Positions 18,720 through 28,004 of a DNA stretch of 64,000 bases are shown piece by piece. A program made the position numbers and the translations under genes. The stretch is from Sphingomonas sp. A2-49. GTDB taxonomy: Bacteria > Pseudomonadota > Alphaproteobacteria > Sphingomonadales > Sphingomonadaceae. The notes below the pieces were generated by a model that was not told where the DNA came from, made no database searches, and saw only the letters and a program-made list of their open reading frames with translations. The stretch lies in assembly GCF_025548555.1 (NCBI RefSeq), contig NZ_JAJLPA010000008.1, forward strand, positions 1 through 64,000, in the 5' to 3' direction. Numbering within the stretch: position 1 is the first letter of the stretch; the number at the start of each line of letters is the position of its first letter.

Positions 18720-19549
18720 TCGGCCGTCGCCTTCGTCAGTCCTGCCTTGCGCTCGTTCGCCAGCGCGATGATCGCGGCGGCGGTTTCCTCGATCGAGCGG
18801 CGGGTGACGTCGATCACCGGCCAGCCGTTGTCGGCGAACATCCGCCGGGCATAGGCGATCTCGCGCGTCACCGCTTCCTCCTCGACATAGGGTGTGTCGG
18901 GCATCTGGTTGAGCGAGAGCAGGCGATTGCGACGGATCTGGATCAGCCGGTCGGCGCTGGTTGTCAGGCCGACGACGAGCGGATTCCTCAGCCCGAACAG
19001 GATGCGCGGCGGCGGGCTTTCGACGACGATCGGGATGTTCGCGGTCTTCCAGCCACGATTGGCGAGGTAGATGGAGGTCGGCGTCTTCGACGAACGCGAC
19101 ACGCCGGCGAGCACGATCTCCGCCTCTTCCCAATCCTCCGACGCGATGCCGTCGTCGTGCGCGATCGTCCACTGGATCGCATCGACGCGCGCGAAATAGG
19201 CGGCGTCGAGCGCGTGCTGGCGGCCGGGACGCGCCTTCGCCTGCTGGCCGAGCAAGCCCGACAACGCGTCGTTGACCGGATCGAGCGGCGCGACCGCGGG
19301 CAGGCCGAGCGCGAGGCAGCGCTGTTCGAGGATGCGGCGGGTGGCCACGTTGACGAGGGTGAAGATCACCAGCCCCGGATTCTGCGCGATCTCCTGAAGG
19401 ATGCGCTCCAGATGCGCCTCGGTCCGCACCATCGGCCAGAAGTGACGGACGGTCTCGACATCGTCATATTGCGCGAGCGCGGCCTTGGCGATGTTCTCCA
19501 GCGTCTCGCCGGTCGAGTCCGACAGCAGGTGGAGGTGGAGGCGCATCAT
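18716..19549 (-). CDS. Pyruvate phosphate dikinase / PEP synthase regulatory protein
   Basis: This 277-residue DUF299 protein is a bifunctional kinase and pyrophosphorylase that switches PPDK or PEP synthase off and on. Features are HLHLLSDSTGETLENIAKAAL at the start (family signature), VLAGVSRSSKTPTSIYLAN with the P-loop-like GVSRSSKT, and VGLTTSADRLIQIR. Whether PPDK or PEP synthase is the target cannot be told here. Tandem ATGs at 19549 and 19546 follow GGAG. It is the first gene left of oriC and transcribed away from it. Confidence 0.92.
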   Translation of the reverse strand: MMRLHLHLLSDSTGETLENIAKAALAQYDDVETVRHFWPMVRTEAHLERILQEIAQNPGLVIFTLVNVATRRILEQRCLALGLPAVAPLDPVNDALSGLLGQQAKARPGRQHALDAAYFARVDAIQWTIAHDDGIASEDWEEAEIVLAGVSRSSKTPTSIYLANRGWKTANIPIVVESPPPRILFGLRNPLVVGLTTSADRLIQIRRNRLLSLNQMPDTPYVEEEAVTREIAYARRMFADNGWPVIDVTRRSIEETAAAIIALANERKAGLTKATAE

Positions 19550-19864
19550 CGCGCGGGACTCCGGGGCCGAACTGTGGACAACATGGGCATAAGCGATAGG
19601 GCAAGTCGGCACCCTCGCCAAGCGACCCGCGCGGCGTGGACAACCCGCATATTGTCCACATTTGCACGCACAGGGCATGGACTTGTCCACAGGCTGTGGA
19701 TGACGGGGACGGGCGATCCCGAATCCCCGCGGAATCGCCGATCCTTGCCGGTCAACCTGTTGGCGGTTACGGGACGAAAGCGCTTATCCCGTTATCCACG
19801 CGCCAACCACTTCATCATCCTTTCTCAAGATTCTATTATAGGAAGAAGGACGCTGGCCGATCCT
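19550..19864. other. oriC: Probable chromosomal replication origin oriC
   Basis: This 315-base gap separates the divergent PPDK-regulator and hemE genes. It holds a cluster of DnaA-box-like 9-mers: TTGTCCACA at 19652 and 19683, its complement at 19573, TTGTCCACG-type at 19635 (complement), TCATCCACA-type at 19695 (complement) and TTATCCACG at 19792. A comparatively AT-rich stretch around 19808-19855 (TTCTATTATAGGAAG) could be the unwinding element and also the hemE promoter. Four GANTC sites (19557, 19721, 19732, 19829) could be CcrM methylation targets. A hemE-adjacent origin is established for Caulobacter and predicted for other alphaproteobacteria, and parS sites lie nearby. Confidence 0.8.
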
Positions 19865-20905
19865 GTGAACAAGCCGCTGCTCGCCACCCTGCGCGGGGCG
19901 AAACCGCCGGTGCCGCCGATCTGGCTGATGCGTCAGGCGGGGCGATATCTGCCCGAATATCGCGCGCTGCGGGCGGAGAAGGGCGGCTTCCTGGCGCTCG
20001 CCACCGATCCCGACGCCGCCGCCGAGGTGACGGTGCAGCCGATCCGGCGCTTCGGCTTCGACGGCGCGATCCTGTTCTCCGACATCCTGATGGTGCCATG
20101 GGCGCTGGGGCAGGACCTGACGTTCGGGCCGGGCGAGGGGCCACGGCTCAGCCCGCCGCTGGTCGATACCGCGCTGGCGGCGCTGGCACGGGTGCCGGCG
20201 CGCCTGGAGCCCGTCTACGGCACCTGCGAGCGCGTGGCGGCGGTCCTGCCTCCGGAAACGACGTTCCTGGGCTTCGCGGGGTCTCCCTGGACGGTGGCGA
20301 CCTATATGGTCGCGGGTGCGGGGTCGAAGGACCAGGGCGAGACGCGCGCCTTCGCCTATGCCGATCCCGATGCGTTCCAGGCGATCGTCGATGCGATCGT
20401 CGCGATGACCATCGACTATCTCGCCCGCCAGATCGCCGCGGGCGTCGAGGCGGTGCAGCTGTTCGACAGTTGGGCGGGATCGCTGTCGCCGGCGCAGTAC
20501 GAACGCTGGGTGATCGCGCCCAATGCGGCGATCGTCGCGGGATTGCGCGCGCGCTGTCCGGACGCGTGCATCATCGGCTTTCCGAAGGGCGCGGGCGGCA
20601 AACTTCCCGCCTATGCCCGCGAGACGGGGGTCGACGCGATCGGGCTGGACGAGACGGTCGACCCGCTCTGGGCCGACGCGATGCTGCCGCCGGGGATGCC
20701 GGTGCAGGGCAACCTCGATCCGCTCGCGCTGCTCGCCGGGGGCGTCGCGCTCGACGACGGCATCGACCGGGTGCTGGCCGCGTTCCCCGAGCGTCCGCAC
20801 GTCTTCAACCTGGGTCATGGCATCGGCCAGTTCACACCGATCGCGCACGTCGAGCATCTGGTCGCCCGTGTCCGCGGCGCGGACCAAACGAGGGAAAATC
20901 GCTGA
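19865..20905 (+). CDS. hemE: Uroporphyrinogen decarboxylase
   Basis: This 346-residue enzyme decarboxylates the four acetate side chains of uroporphyrinogen III in heme synthesis. The signature IWLMRQAGRYLPEYR lies near residues 18-32, and FSDILMVPWALG and GFAGSPWTVATYM follow. The GTG at 19865 gives a standard N-terminus (NKPLLATLRG). It is the first gene right of oriC and overlaps hemJ by one base (TGATG), so two heme genes are coupled. Confidence 0.96.
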   Translation: MNKPLLATLRGAKPPVPPIWLMRQAGRYLPEYRALRAEKGGFLALATDPDAAAEVTVQPIRRFGFDGAILFSDILMVPWALGQDLTFGPGEGPRLSPPLVDTALAALARVPARLEPVYGTCERVAAVLPPETTFLGFAGSPWTVATYMVAGAGSKDQGETRAFAYADPDAFQAIVDAIVAMTIDYLARQIAAGVEAVQLFDSWAGSLSPAQYERWVIAPNAAIVAGLRARCPDACIIGFPKGAGGKLPAYARETGVDAIGLDETVDPLWADAMLPPGMPVQGNLDPLALLAGGVALDDGIDRVLAAFPERPHVFNLGHGIGQFTPIAHVEHLVARVRGADQTRENR

Positions 20906-21351
20906 TGGACTGGCTGGCCGGCGCCTATCTGTGGATCGTCGCGGCGCATGTGATCTTCGTCATCTTCTGGATGGCGGGGCTGTTCATGCTGCCGCGCTAC
21001 CTCGTCTATCATCAGGAGGCGCTGGTGGCGGGGCGCGACGGCGAGGCGGCCGAATGGGTGGTGCGCGAAGGCAAGATCCGGTCGATCATCCTCACCCCCG
21101 CGATGATCGTCGTCTGGGTGCTGGGGCTGACGCTGGCGACGGTGGGGCAGCATTGGGGCGAGGGATGGCTGCACGCCAAGCTGCTGCTCGTGCTGGCGCT
21201 GTCGGGCTATCACGGCTGGGCGGTGGGCTATGCGAAGCGGCTGGCGAAGGGCGTGATGCGGCTCGACGGGCGGCGGCTGCGCATGCTCAACGAGGTCCCG
21301 GCGCTGCTCGCCACCGTCATCGTCGTGCTGGTGTTCGTCAAGCCGTTCTGA
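20905..21351 (+). CDS. hemJ: Protoporphyrinogen oxidase HemJ
   Basis: This 148-residue inner-membrane protein has four hydrophobic helices and the HemJ pattern. It has WIVAAHVIFVIFWMAGLFMLPR with a conserved His, HAKLLLVLALSGYHGW in helix 3 and RLRMLNEVPAL before the last helix. It converts protoporphyrinogen IX to protoporphyrin IX, the step before iron insertion. Translational coupling with hemE supports the role. Confidence 0.92.
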   Translation: MDWLAGAYLWIVAAHVIFVIFWMAGLFMLPRYLVYHQEALVAGRDGEAAEWVVREGKIRSIILTPAMIVVWVLGLTLATVGQHWGEGWLHAKLLLVLALSGYHGWAVGYAKRLAKGVMRLDGRRLRMLNEVPALLATVIVVLVFVKPF

Positions 21352-21537
21352 TCCGCCATGCGGGGTGGCGGATCGGCCGGGCCGCCAATCCGCTTGACGA
21401 ACCCGTATCGGCCGCTTACCTCCTGAACACGCGTAGAGCCGCCGTCCGGTGGTTCCGCGTTCCTCCTCCAGCTTTTCGTCGCTGCGGTTCCTTCGCCGAC
21501 CAGGCTATCTCCCCCGACTACGCATTCGGATCATTCC
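21352..21537 (+). promoter_or_regulatory. rho leader region
   Basis: This is a 186-base gap between hemJ and rho. Directly after the hemJ stop is a 7-bp hairpin (TCCGCCA...TGGCGGA) without a T-run. The rest is C- and T-rich up to the rho ATG. Unstructured C-rich leaders suit rho autoregulation through its own termination, but no specific site can be proven. Confidence 0.35.
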
Positions 21538-22794
21538 ATGCATCTCAAAGACTTGAAGAAAAAGACGCCCGCCGAACTGGTCAGCATGGCCGAGGAACTG
21601 GGGGTCGAGGGCGCATCGACGCTGCGCAAGCAGGACCTGCTGTTCGCGATCCTGAAGGTGCAGGCCGAAAACGGCGACCAGATCATGGGCCTGGGCACGA
21701 TCGAGGTGTTGCAGGACGGCTTCGGTTTCCTGCGCAGCCCGGAGGCGAATTACCTCGCCGGGCCGGACGACATCTACATTTCGCCCAACCAGGTCCGCAA
21801 GCACGGCCTGCGCACCGGCGACACCGTCGAGGGCGAGATCCGCGCGCCCAAGGACGGCGAGCGCTATTTCGCGCTGGTGAAGCTGACATCCGTCAATTTC
21901 GACGACCCCGATGCGGTCCGCCATCGCGTCAATTTCGACAACCTCACGCCGCTGTATCCGGAATCGAAGCTGACGCTCGATCCTGCGGATCCGACGCAGA
22001 AGGACAAGTCGGCGCGGGTCATCGACATCGTCTCGCCGCAGGGAAAGGGCCAGCGCACGCTGATCGTCGCGCCGCCCCGCGTCGGCAAGACGGTGATGCT
22101 TCAGAACATCGCGCGCGCGATCTCGGACAACCATCCCGAGGTGTTCCTGATCGTGCTGCTGATCGACGAGCGGCCCGAGGAAGTCACCGACATGCAGCGG
22201 TCGGTAAAGGGCGAGGTCGTGTCCTCGACCTTCGACGAACCCGCACAGCGCCACGTCCAGGTCGCCGAGATGGTGATCGAAAAGGCCAAGCGGCTCGTCG
22301 AGCACAAGAAGGACGTCGTGATCCTGCTCGACAGCATCACCCGCCTCGGCCGGGCCTACAACACCGTCGTGCCCTCGTCGGGCAAGGTGCTGACCGGCGG
22401 CGTCGACGCCAATGCGTTGCAGCGGCCCAAGCGATTCTTCGGCGCGGCGCGTAATATCGAGGAGGGCGGGTCGCTCTCGATCATCGCCACGGCGCTGATC
22501 GACACCGGCAGCCGCATGGACGAGGTCATCTTCGAAGAATTCAAGGGCACCGGCAATTCGGAAATCGTGCTCGACCGCAAGGTCGCCGACAAGCGCGTCT
22601 TCCCGGCGCTCGACGTCGGCAAGTCGGGCACCCGCAAGGAAGAGCTGCTGGTCGACAAGGACAAGCTCAGCAAGCAGTGGGTGTTGCGCCGTATTCTCAT
22701 GCAGATGGGCACGATCGACGCGATGGAATTCCTGCTCGACAAGATGAAGAATTCCAAGACCAACGAAGATTTCTTCGACAGCATGAATCAATAA
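21538..22794 (+). CDS. rho: Transcription termination factor Rho
   Basis: This 418-residue hexameric RNA helicase ends transcripts at C-rich sites. It opens with [20 protein letters not shown] (Rho_N helical domain), continues with the cold-shock RNA-binding domain ([20 protein letters not shown]), and has the ATPase P-loop PPRVGKT near residues 180-186. The ring-lock segments [15 protein letters not shown] and [14 protein letters not shown] are also present. The length is standard. Confidence 0.98.
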   Translation: MHLKDLKKKTPAELVSMAEELGVEGASTLRKQDLLFAILKVQAENGDQIMGLGTIEVLQDGFGFLRSPEANYLAGPDDIYISPNQVRKHGLRTGDTVEGEIRAPKDGERYFALVKLTSVNFDDPDAVRHRVNFDNLTPLYPESKLTLDPADPTQKDKSARVIDIVSPQGKGQRTLIVAPPRVGKTVMLQNIARAISDNHPEVFLIVLLIDERPEEVTDMQRSVKGEVVSSTFDEPAQRHVQVAEMVIEKAKRLVEHKKDVVILLDSITRLGRAYNTVVPSSGKVLTGGVDANALQRPKRFFGAARNIEEGGSLSIIATALIDTGSRMDEVIFEEFKGTGNSEIVLDRKVADKRVFPALDVGKSGTRKEELLVDKDKLSKQWVLRRILMQMGTIDAMEFLLDKMKNSKTNEDFFDSMNQ

Positions 22795-22940
22795 CGCGCA
22801 GGGCGGCAGCCGGCCACGTCCGGCTGACTCGCCGCAGCGCGGCCGGCGGGTGCCGCAAGGCAACCCGTCCGACGACACGGGCTTGCCCGCGTCCGCACTA
22901 CACCGACACGCGTCGACAGCAATAAAACGTTACACATCAT

Positions 22941-22974
22941 GCAGCGCGCGGGAGCCATGGCTTTCGCGCGCTGC
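22941..22974 (+). promoter_or_regulatory. Very stable hairpin in the terC-family leader
   Basis: GCAGCGCGCG (22941-22950) pairs perfectly with CGCGCGCTGC (22965-22974). The pairing continues inward through two G-U pairs and AGC/GCT to a CATG tetraloop, about 15 bp in all. It ends 38 bases before the GTG of the TerC-family gene. No T-run follows, so it is not a classical terminator and may be a regulatory leader element. Confidence 0.55.
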
Positions 22975-23012
22975 TGCGTTATGCCGATGCGCATCAACCG
23001 GGAGTGTGAATC

Positions 23013-23732
23013 GTGTCCATCATCGCCATGCTGAGCGCGGCCGCCGCCAGCGGGCCGGGATCTCCGGCCGAGATCTGGCAGCATATCGTCAACGACTTTT
23101 CGAACATCACCAGCCCGACCGCGCTCGCCGCGTTCGTCCAGGTGCTGATGATCGACATCGTGCTGGCGGGCGACAATGCGATCGTCGTCGGCGCGCTCGC
23201 CGCGGGCCTGCCGATCGACCAGCGCAAGAAGGTGATCCTGATCGGTATCATGGCGGCGCTCGTCCTGCGCATCGTCTTCGCGCTCGCGGTCAGCTGGCTG
23301 CTCGGCGTGATCGGGCTGATCTTCGCGGGTGGCATCCTGCTGCTGTGGGTCGCGTGGAAGATGTGGCGCGAGCTGCGCGAAACGCAAAATGCCGGATCGG
23401 CCGAGGTCGACGGCGACGAGCATTCGGGCCTGCGTCCGGCCAAGAGCTTCGCGGCCGCCGCCTGGGCGGTCGCCGTCGCGGACGTGTCGATGAGCCTCGA
23501 CAACGTGCTGGCCGTCGCCGGCGCCGCGCGCGACCATCCCGGCATCCTCATCATCGGCCTGCTGCTGTCGGTGGCGCTGATGGGGATCGCGGCGAACCTG
23601 ATCGCCAAATATATCGAGCGCTATCGCTGGATCGCCTATGTCGGGTTGCTGGTGATCCTCTACGTCGCGGGCAAGATGATCTACGAAGGGGTCGTCGACC
23701 CCAGCGTCGGCGTGCTGACGCTGTTCGGATAA
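23013..23732 (+). CDS. TerC-family integral membrane protein (YjbE-like)
   Basis: This 239-residue protein has about seven hydrophobic helices. The two family motifs are present: IDIVLAGDNAIVVGALAAG in the first half and DVSMSLDNVLAVAGAA in the second, each with an intramembrane Asp-Asn pair as used for metal binding. TerC/YjbE relatives are implicated in manganese export or metal loading. The GTG start is preceded by GGGAG at 8-base spacing. Its leader holds a strong hairpin, and an intrinsic terminator follows the gene. Confidence 0.88.
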   Translation: MSIIAMLSAAAASGPGSPAEIWQHIVNDFSNITSPTALAAFVQVLMIDIVLAGDNAIVVGALAAGLPIDQRKKVILIGIMAALVLRIVFALAVSWLLGVIGLIFAGGILLLWVAWKMWRELRETQNAGSAEVDGDEHSGLRPAKSFAAAAWAVAVADVSMSLDNVLAVAGAARDHPGILIIGLLLSVALMGIAANLIAKYIERYRWIAYVGLLVILYVAGKMIYEGVVDPSVGVLTLFG

Positions 23733-23734
23733 CG

Positions 23735-23765
23735 AAAGGGGGGCCACCGGGCCCCCCTTTCTTTT
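23735..23765. terminator. Bidirectional Rho-independent terminator
   Basis: AAAGGGGGGCC (23735-23745) and GGCCCCCCTTT (23750-23760) form an 11-bp perfect stem with an ACCG loop, followed by CTTTTG. The flanking A- and T-tracts make it work on both strands. It sits between the convergent terC-family and dienelactone-hydrolase genes. Confidence 0.9.
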
Positions 23766-23801
23766 GCAGGACGCCCCGGTCGGCCGGGGCGATGCCGCGG
23801 A

Positions 23802-24524
23802 TCAGCCGAGATGGTCGGCGAAGAAGGCGGCGGTGCGGGCATCGGCCTCGCGCGCGGCGGCGTCCGAGCGGCGGTCGCCGAACTCGGTCGCAAAGCCGTG
23901 ATCCTCGCCCGGATAGTCGTACAGCGTGACCTTGGGGTGATCGTCGAGCCCCGCGTGCATCGCGGCCTGCGCCGCGGGATCGACGAAATGATCGTCCTGC
24001 GGAATGTGCAGCAGCACCGGGTGCGCGATCGCATGCTTCTCGCCCAGCAGGCCATCGATCCCGACGCCGTAATAGCCGACAGAGGCATCGACGTCGGTCC
24101 GTGCCGCGGTCATGAACGCCAGACGCCCGCCGAGGCAATAGCCGACGACGCCGACCTTGCCGGCGAGACCGGTGCCGCCCTGGCCGTCGGCAAGCAGCGA
24201 CCGCGCGGTGCGGATCGTCGCTTCGATATCGCGGACGCCGGCATCCTGATTGAACTTGCCCATCAGGCCCAGCGCCTGCTGCATCTGGTCGGGGACGTCG
24301 GGATCGAGCTGGATGCCGGGCGCGATCTGCCAGAACAGGTCGGGGGCGAGTGCCAGATAGCCGGCCGCCGCCAGCGCGTCGCACTTGCTGCGGATGCCGG
24401 CATTGACGCCGAAAATCTCCTGGATGACGACGATCGCCGCGCGCGGCGTGCCGGCGGGTTCGGCGACGTACACGTCGAAACCGCCGCGGTCGTCCAGTGT
24501 CTCGATCTGAATGGTCTTGGTCAT
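23802..24524 (-). CDS. Dienelactone hydrolase family protein
   Basis: This 240-residue alpha/beta hydrolase has its triad visible: nucleophile Cys in GYCLGGRLAF, Asp in HIPQDDHFVDP and His in GEDHGFA. The Cys nucleophile and the conserved Glu in VVIQEIFGVN are typical of dienelactone hydrolases. Its true substrate is unknown because no chlorocatechol pathway genes lie nearby. It is a single gene, convergent with the terC-family gene, with AGAGGA before its ATG. A second family member is encoded at 30.3 kb. Confidence 0.88.
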   Translation of the reverse strand: MTKTIQIETLDDRGGFDVYVAEPAGTPRAAIVVIQEIFGVNAGIRSKCDALAAAGYLALAPDLFWQIAPGIQLDPDVPDQMQQALGLMGKFNQDAGVRDIEATIRTARSLLADGQGGTGLAGKVGVVGYCLGGRLAFMTAARTDVDASVGYYGVGIDGLLGEKHAIAHPVLLHIPQDDHFVDPAAQAAMHAGLDDHPKVTLYDYPGEDHGFATEFGDRRSDAAAREADARTAAFFADHLG

Positions 24525-24597
24525 GGGGGTCCTCTCGCGCGTTGCGGGCCGCTGGGCTATGCAGCGGGTCACAGGGCTGCTCAAGGGGCGACGCGCG

Positions 24598-24843
24598 ATG
24601 AAGGTGACCGTGGATATCGATCTGACGCCCGAGGAGGCGCGCCGCGCGATGGGGCTGCCCGACCTGACGCCGCTGCACGACCGGTACGTCGCATCTTTGC
24701 TGGAAACGATGAGCGGGCAGGTGCGTCCCGAATTGCTCGAAAACATGATGAAGAGCTGGGCGCCGATGAGCGAGGCGGGCTTTACGATGTGGCGCCAGAT
24801 GTTCGAGCAGGCGACCAAGCCGGGCGGCGTTACGAACGGCTGA
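24598..24843 (+). CDS. DUF6489 family protein
   Basis: This 81-residue helical protein begins MKVTVDIDLTPEEARRAMGL and ends in a methionine-rich amphipathic helix (EAGFTMWRQMFEQAT). I recognise it as the DUF6489 family common in sphingomonads; function unknown. The ATG at 24598 follows AAGGGG. An upstream ATG at 24511 would overlap the divergent hydrolase promoter. Its stop overlaps the mnmE ATG by one base, so it is coupled to mnmE. Confidence 0.78.
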   Translation: MKVTVDIDLTPEEARRAMGLPDLTPLHDRYVASLLETMSGQVRPELLENMMKSWAPMSEAGFTMWRQMFEQATKPGGVTNG

Positions 24844-26117
24844 TGGACACGATCTTCGCGCTGTCGAGCGGTACGGCGCCGGCGGGGATCGGCGTGATCC
24901 GGATCAGCGGGCCGGGGGCCATCGCTGCGGTCGCGCGACTCGCGGGACCCTTGCCGCCGCCGCGGACCGCGCGGGTGCGGGCGCTGCGGGACGAGGGCGG
25001 CGCGCTGCTCGATCGTGCATTGGTGTTGATCTTTCCGGGACCGGCGACCGCCACGGGCGAGGATCTGGCGGAGCTGCATTGTCACGGCGGGCGGGCGGTG
25101 CTCGCCGCGGTTTGCGCCGCGCTGGGTCGACAGCGCGGACTGCGCCCGGCGACCGCGGGCGAATTCACGCGCCGGTCGCTGGCGAACGGGCGCATCGACC
25201 TGGCCGAGGCGGCGGGGCTCGCCGACCTGCTGTCGGCGGATACCGAACGGCAGCGTGTCGCCGCGCTGTCGGCGGCGGAAGGGCTGGTCAGCCAGCGGGT
25301 GCGCGGCTGGCTCGACCGGTTGGCGACGCTCGGCGCGCTGGTCGAGGCGCAACTCGACTTTGCCGACGAGGACGATGTCGATGCGGACGACGTTGCCATG
25401 GCGACGGTACGGTCCGGGATCGCCGCGTTGGCGGCGGACCTCGCCACGGTGCTGGCGATGCCGCCGGTCGAGCGGTTGCGCGACGGTGTGCGGGTCGTCC
25501 TCGCCGGGCCGCCGAACAGCGGAAAATCGACATTGGTCAATCTGCTGAGCCAGCGCGATCTCGCGATCGTCTCGCCGATCGCGGGGACGACGCGCGACCG
25601 GATCGAGGCGACGGTGACGCGCGACGGGCTGGTCTACGTCCTCACCGATACCGCCGGGCTGACCGACAGCGACGATCCGATCGAGCGGATCGGGGTGACG
25701 CGCGCGACGGATGCGATCGCGCGCGCGGACGTACTCCTGTGGCTCGGGGATACGCCGCCGCCGCGTGACGACGCGCTGTGGGTAAGGGCGCGTGCCGACG
25801 CCACCGGTCGGATCGCGCTCCCCGATGCGGACGTCTCGGTCGCGCAATCCGATGACGCCAGCGTCGCCGCCGTATGGCGGCACATCGCCGCGCGTGCGGA
25901 GGCGATGGTCCCGCGCGGCGATGCAATCGCGTTTCGCGACAGCGAGCGGCAGGCATGCAGCGCGGCGCTGGCCGTGCTCGATCCGGACGAACACGATGCC
26001 TTGCTGCTCGGCGAGCAATTGCGGCTGGCGACGCGGTCGCTCGCCGTCATTTTGGGGATCGATGCGACGGAGGCGATGCTCGACATGCTGTTCGGCCGGT
26101 TCTGCATCGGCAAGTGA
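24843..26117 (+). CDS. mnmE: tRNA modification GTPase MnmE
   Basis: This 424-residue protein, with MnmG, makes the 5-carboxymethylaminomethyl group on wobble U34. The N-terminal folate-binding domain begins DTIFALSSGTAPAGIGVIRISG. The inserted G domain carries Walker A GPPNSGKST near residues 222-230 and DTAGL. The C-terminus FCIGK provides the essential cysteine. It lies 54 bases upstream of mnmG, with a parS site directly after its stop. Confidence 0.96.
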   Translation: MDTIFALSSGTAPAGIGVIRISGPGAIAAVARLAGPLPPPRTARVRALRDEGGALLDRALVLIFPGPATATGEDLAELHCHGGRAVLAAVCAALGRQRGLRPATAGEFTRRSLANGRIDLAEAAGLADLLSADTERQRVAALSAAEGLVSQRVRGWLDRLATLGALVEAQLDFADEDDVDADDVAMATVRSGIAALAADLATVLAMPPVERLRDGVRVVLAGPPNSGKSTLVNLLSQRDLAIVSPIAGTTRDRIEATVTRDGLVYVLTDTAGLTDSDDPIERIGVTRATDAIARADVLLWLGDTPPPRDDALWVRARADATGRIALPDADVSVAQSDDASVAAVWRHIAARAEAMVPRGDAIAFRDSERQACSAALAVLDPDEHDALLLGEQLRLATRSLAVILGIDATEAMLDMLFGRFCIGK

Positions 26118-26133
26118 TGTTCCACGTGGAACA
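26118..26133. promoter_or_regulatory. parS: parS site 1 (mnmE-mnmG gap)
   Basis: TGTTCCACGTGGAACA is a perfect 16-bp palindrome and a two-substitution symmetric variant of the ParB consensus TGTTTCACGTGAAACA. It starts on the base after the mnmE stop codon. Confidence 0.88.
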
Positions 26134-26171
26134 GTTTTGACGGCGACGGCGTCGTGGCATAGGCGCGGCAC

Positions 26172-28004
26172 ATGTATGACGTGATCGTCGTCGGCGGGGG
26201 CCATGCCGGCACCGAAGCCGCCGCCGCCGCCGCGAGGCGCGGCGCCCGTACCCTTCTCATCAGCCACGACCGTCGCCAGATCGGCGCGATGTCGTGCAAT
26301 CCCGCCATCGGCGGATTGGGCAAGGGGCATATCGTCCGCGAGGTCGACGCGTTCGATGGACTGATCGGACGTGCAGCGGACGCGGCGGCGATCCACTATC
26401 GCATGCTCAATCGCAGCAAGGGCGCTGCGGTGCAGGGGCCGCGTGTCCAGGCCGATCGTGGACGCTATGCCATGGCGATCCAGCGAATGCTCGCGACCTT
26501 GCCGACGTTGACGATCGTCGAGGGCGACGTCGACGCGTTGCTACTCGATCATGGCCGCGCGACCGGCGTGGTGCTTGGCGACGGCAGCCGGATCGCGGGA
26601 CGGACGACGGTGCTCGCCACCGGGACCTTCCTCGGCGGCAGGATGTTTCGTGGCGACGAGCGATACGAGGGCGGGCGCATCGGGGAACGTCCCGCGCGAC
26701 GGCTGGCGGACCAGCTGCGTGCGCTGTCGCTGCCGCTCGAACGGTTGAAGACGGGAACGCCGCCGCGGATCGACGGTCGTACGATCGACTGGGCGCGGCT
26801 CGAGGAGCAGGCGTCGGATGTCGAGGCGTGGACGATGTCGCCGATGACGCCGCGCCGTTTGCTGCCGCAGGTCGCTTGCGCGGTAACGCGGACCAGCGCT
26901 GCGACGCATGACGCGATCCGCGCAGGGCTCGATCGGTCGCCGCTGTTCGGCGGCGCGATCGGCGGGCAGGGGCCGCGCTATTGCCCGTCGATCGAGGACA
27001 AGGTCCACCGCTTCGGCGATCGCGACGGGCATCAGGTGTTCCTGGAGCCCGAGGGGCTGGAGGATCATGCGGTCTATCCCAACGGACTGTCGACCTCGTT
27101 GTCGGCGGACGTGCAGGACGCGATGATCCGCAGCATCGCCGGCCTCGAGCGCGCGCGGATCAGCGTCTACGGCTATGCGGTCGAATACGACTATCTCGAC
27201 CCGCGCGCGCTCGACGCGACGCTGGCGCTGGGTGCGATCCCCGGCGTCTATTGCGCGGGACAGTTGAACGGCACCACCGGCTATGAGGAAGCGGCGGGGC
27301 AGGGGCTGATCGCCGGATTGAACGCGGCGGCCGACGCCTGTGGGTTGACGCCGTGCGTCCTCGATCGCGCGTCGAGCTACATCGGGGTGATGATCGACGA
27401 TCTGGTGTTGCAGGGCGTCACCGAACCCTATCGCATGCTGACCGCGCGCGCCGAATACCGGCTGTCGTTGCGTGCCGATAACGCCGAAACCCGGCTGGGT
27501 GCGATTGCGGAGGCGACCGGCTGTCTCGGCGTCGAACGGCGCGGGCACCAGCAGCGGCGGGGCTCCGAACACCGCCATATCCACGCGGGGCTGGAGCACA
27601 CGCTGACCGCGTCGCAGGTCAATATGACCGAGGCGAGGGTGGCGCAGGATGGCAGCCGCCGGAGCGCGTATGACTGGCTGCGGATGCCATCGGTGTCGGT
27701 AGCGATCGTGGCGCCCGACCTCGTCGATCGCGATCCGGCTATCCTGGCGGAGGTCGTCGAGGATGCCCGCTACGCCCCCTATCTGAAACGACAGGCCGAA
27801 GAGGTCGCGCGGATGCGCCGTGACGAGGCAGTGCCGTTGCCGGGGGGAATCGATTTCGCTGCGATACCGGGCCTCTCGAACGAGATGATCGAGCGACTCC
27901 GGCTCGCCCGGCCGATGTCGCTGGGCGCGGCGTCGCGCGTCCGTGGCGTGACCCCGGCGGCGGTTTCGGCGATCTATCTATATGCGCAGCGGCGCGCGGC
28001 ATGA
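26172..28004 (+). CDS. mnmG: tRNA uridine-5-carboxymethylaminomethyl synthesis enzyme MnmG
   Basis: This 610-residue FAD protein has the Rossmann motif [21 protein letters not shown] at the N-terminus (first part [11 protein letters not shown]). It also has the conserved [40 protein letters not shown] and [13 protein letters not shown]. It partners MnmE in tRNA wobble modification. The ATG at 26172 gives the standard start. It overlaps rsmG by 4 bases. Confidence 0.97.
   Translation: MYDVIVVGGGHAGTEAAAAAARRGARTLLISHDRRQIGAMSCNPAIGGLGKGHIVREVDAFDGLIGRAADAAAIHYRMLNRSKGAAVQGPRVQADRGRYAMAIQRMLATLPTLTIVEGDVDALLLDHGRATGVVLGDGSRIAGRTTVLATGTFLGGRMFRGDERYEGGRIGERPARRLADQLRALSLPLERLKTGTPPRIDGRTIDWARLEEQASDVEAWTMSPMTPRRLLPQVACAVTRTSAATHDAIRAGLDRSPLFGGAIGGQGPRYCPSIEDKVHRFGDRDGHQVFLEPEGLEDHAVYPNGLSTSLSADVQDAMIRSIAGLERARISVYGYAVEYDYLDPRALDATLALGAIPGVYCAGQLNGTTGYEEAAGQGLIAGLNAAADACGLTPCVLDRASSYIGVMIDDLVLQGVTEPYRMLTARAEYRLSLRADNAETRLGAIAEATGCLGVERRGHQQRRGSEHRHIHAGLEHTLTASQVNMTEARVAQDGSRRSAYDWLRMPSVSVAIVAPDLVDRDPAILAEVVEDARYAPYLKRQAEEVARMRRDEAVPLPGGIDFAAIPGLSNEMIERLRLARPMSLGAASRVRGVTPAAVSAIYLYAQRRAA

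Noticed and set aside
19550..19864. CtrA boxes (TTAA-N7-TTAA) in the origin
   Set aside because: No such motif is present in the gap, so Caulobacter-style CtrA silencing is not supported here.
22795..23012. Classical yybP-ykoY manganese riboswitch before the TerC-family gene
   Set aside because: The conserved sequence blocks of that riboswitch are not visible; only an unrelated strong hairpin is.
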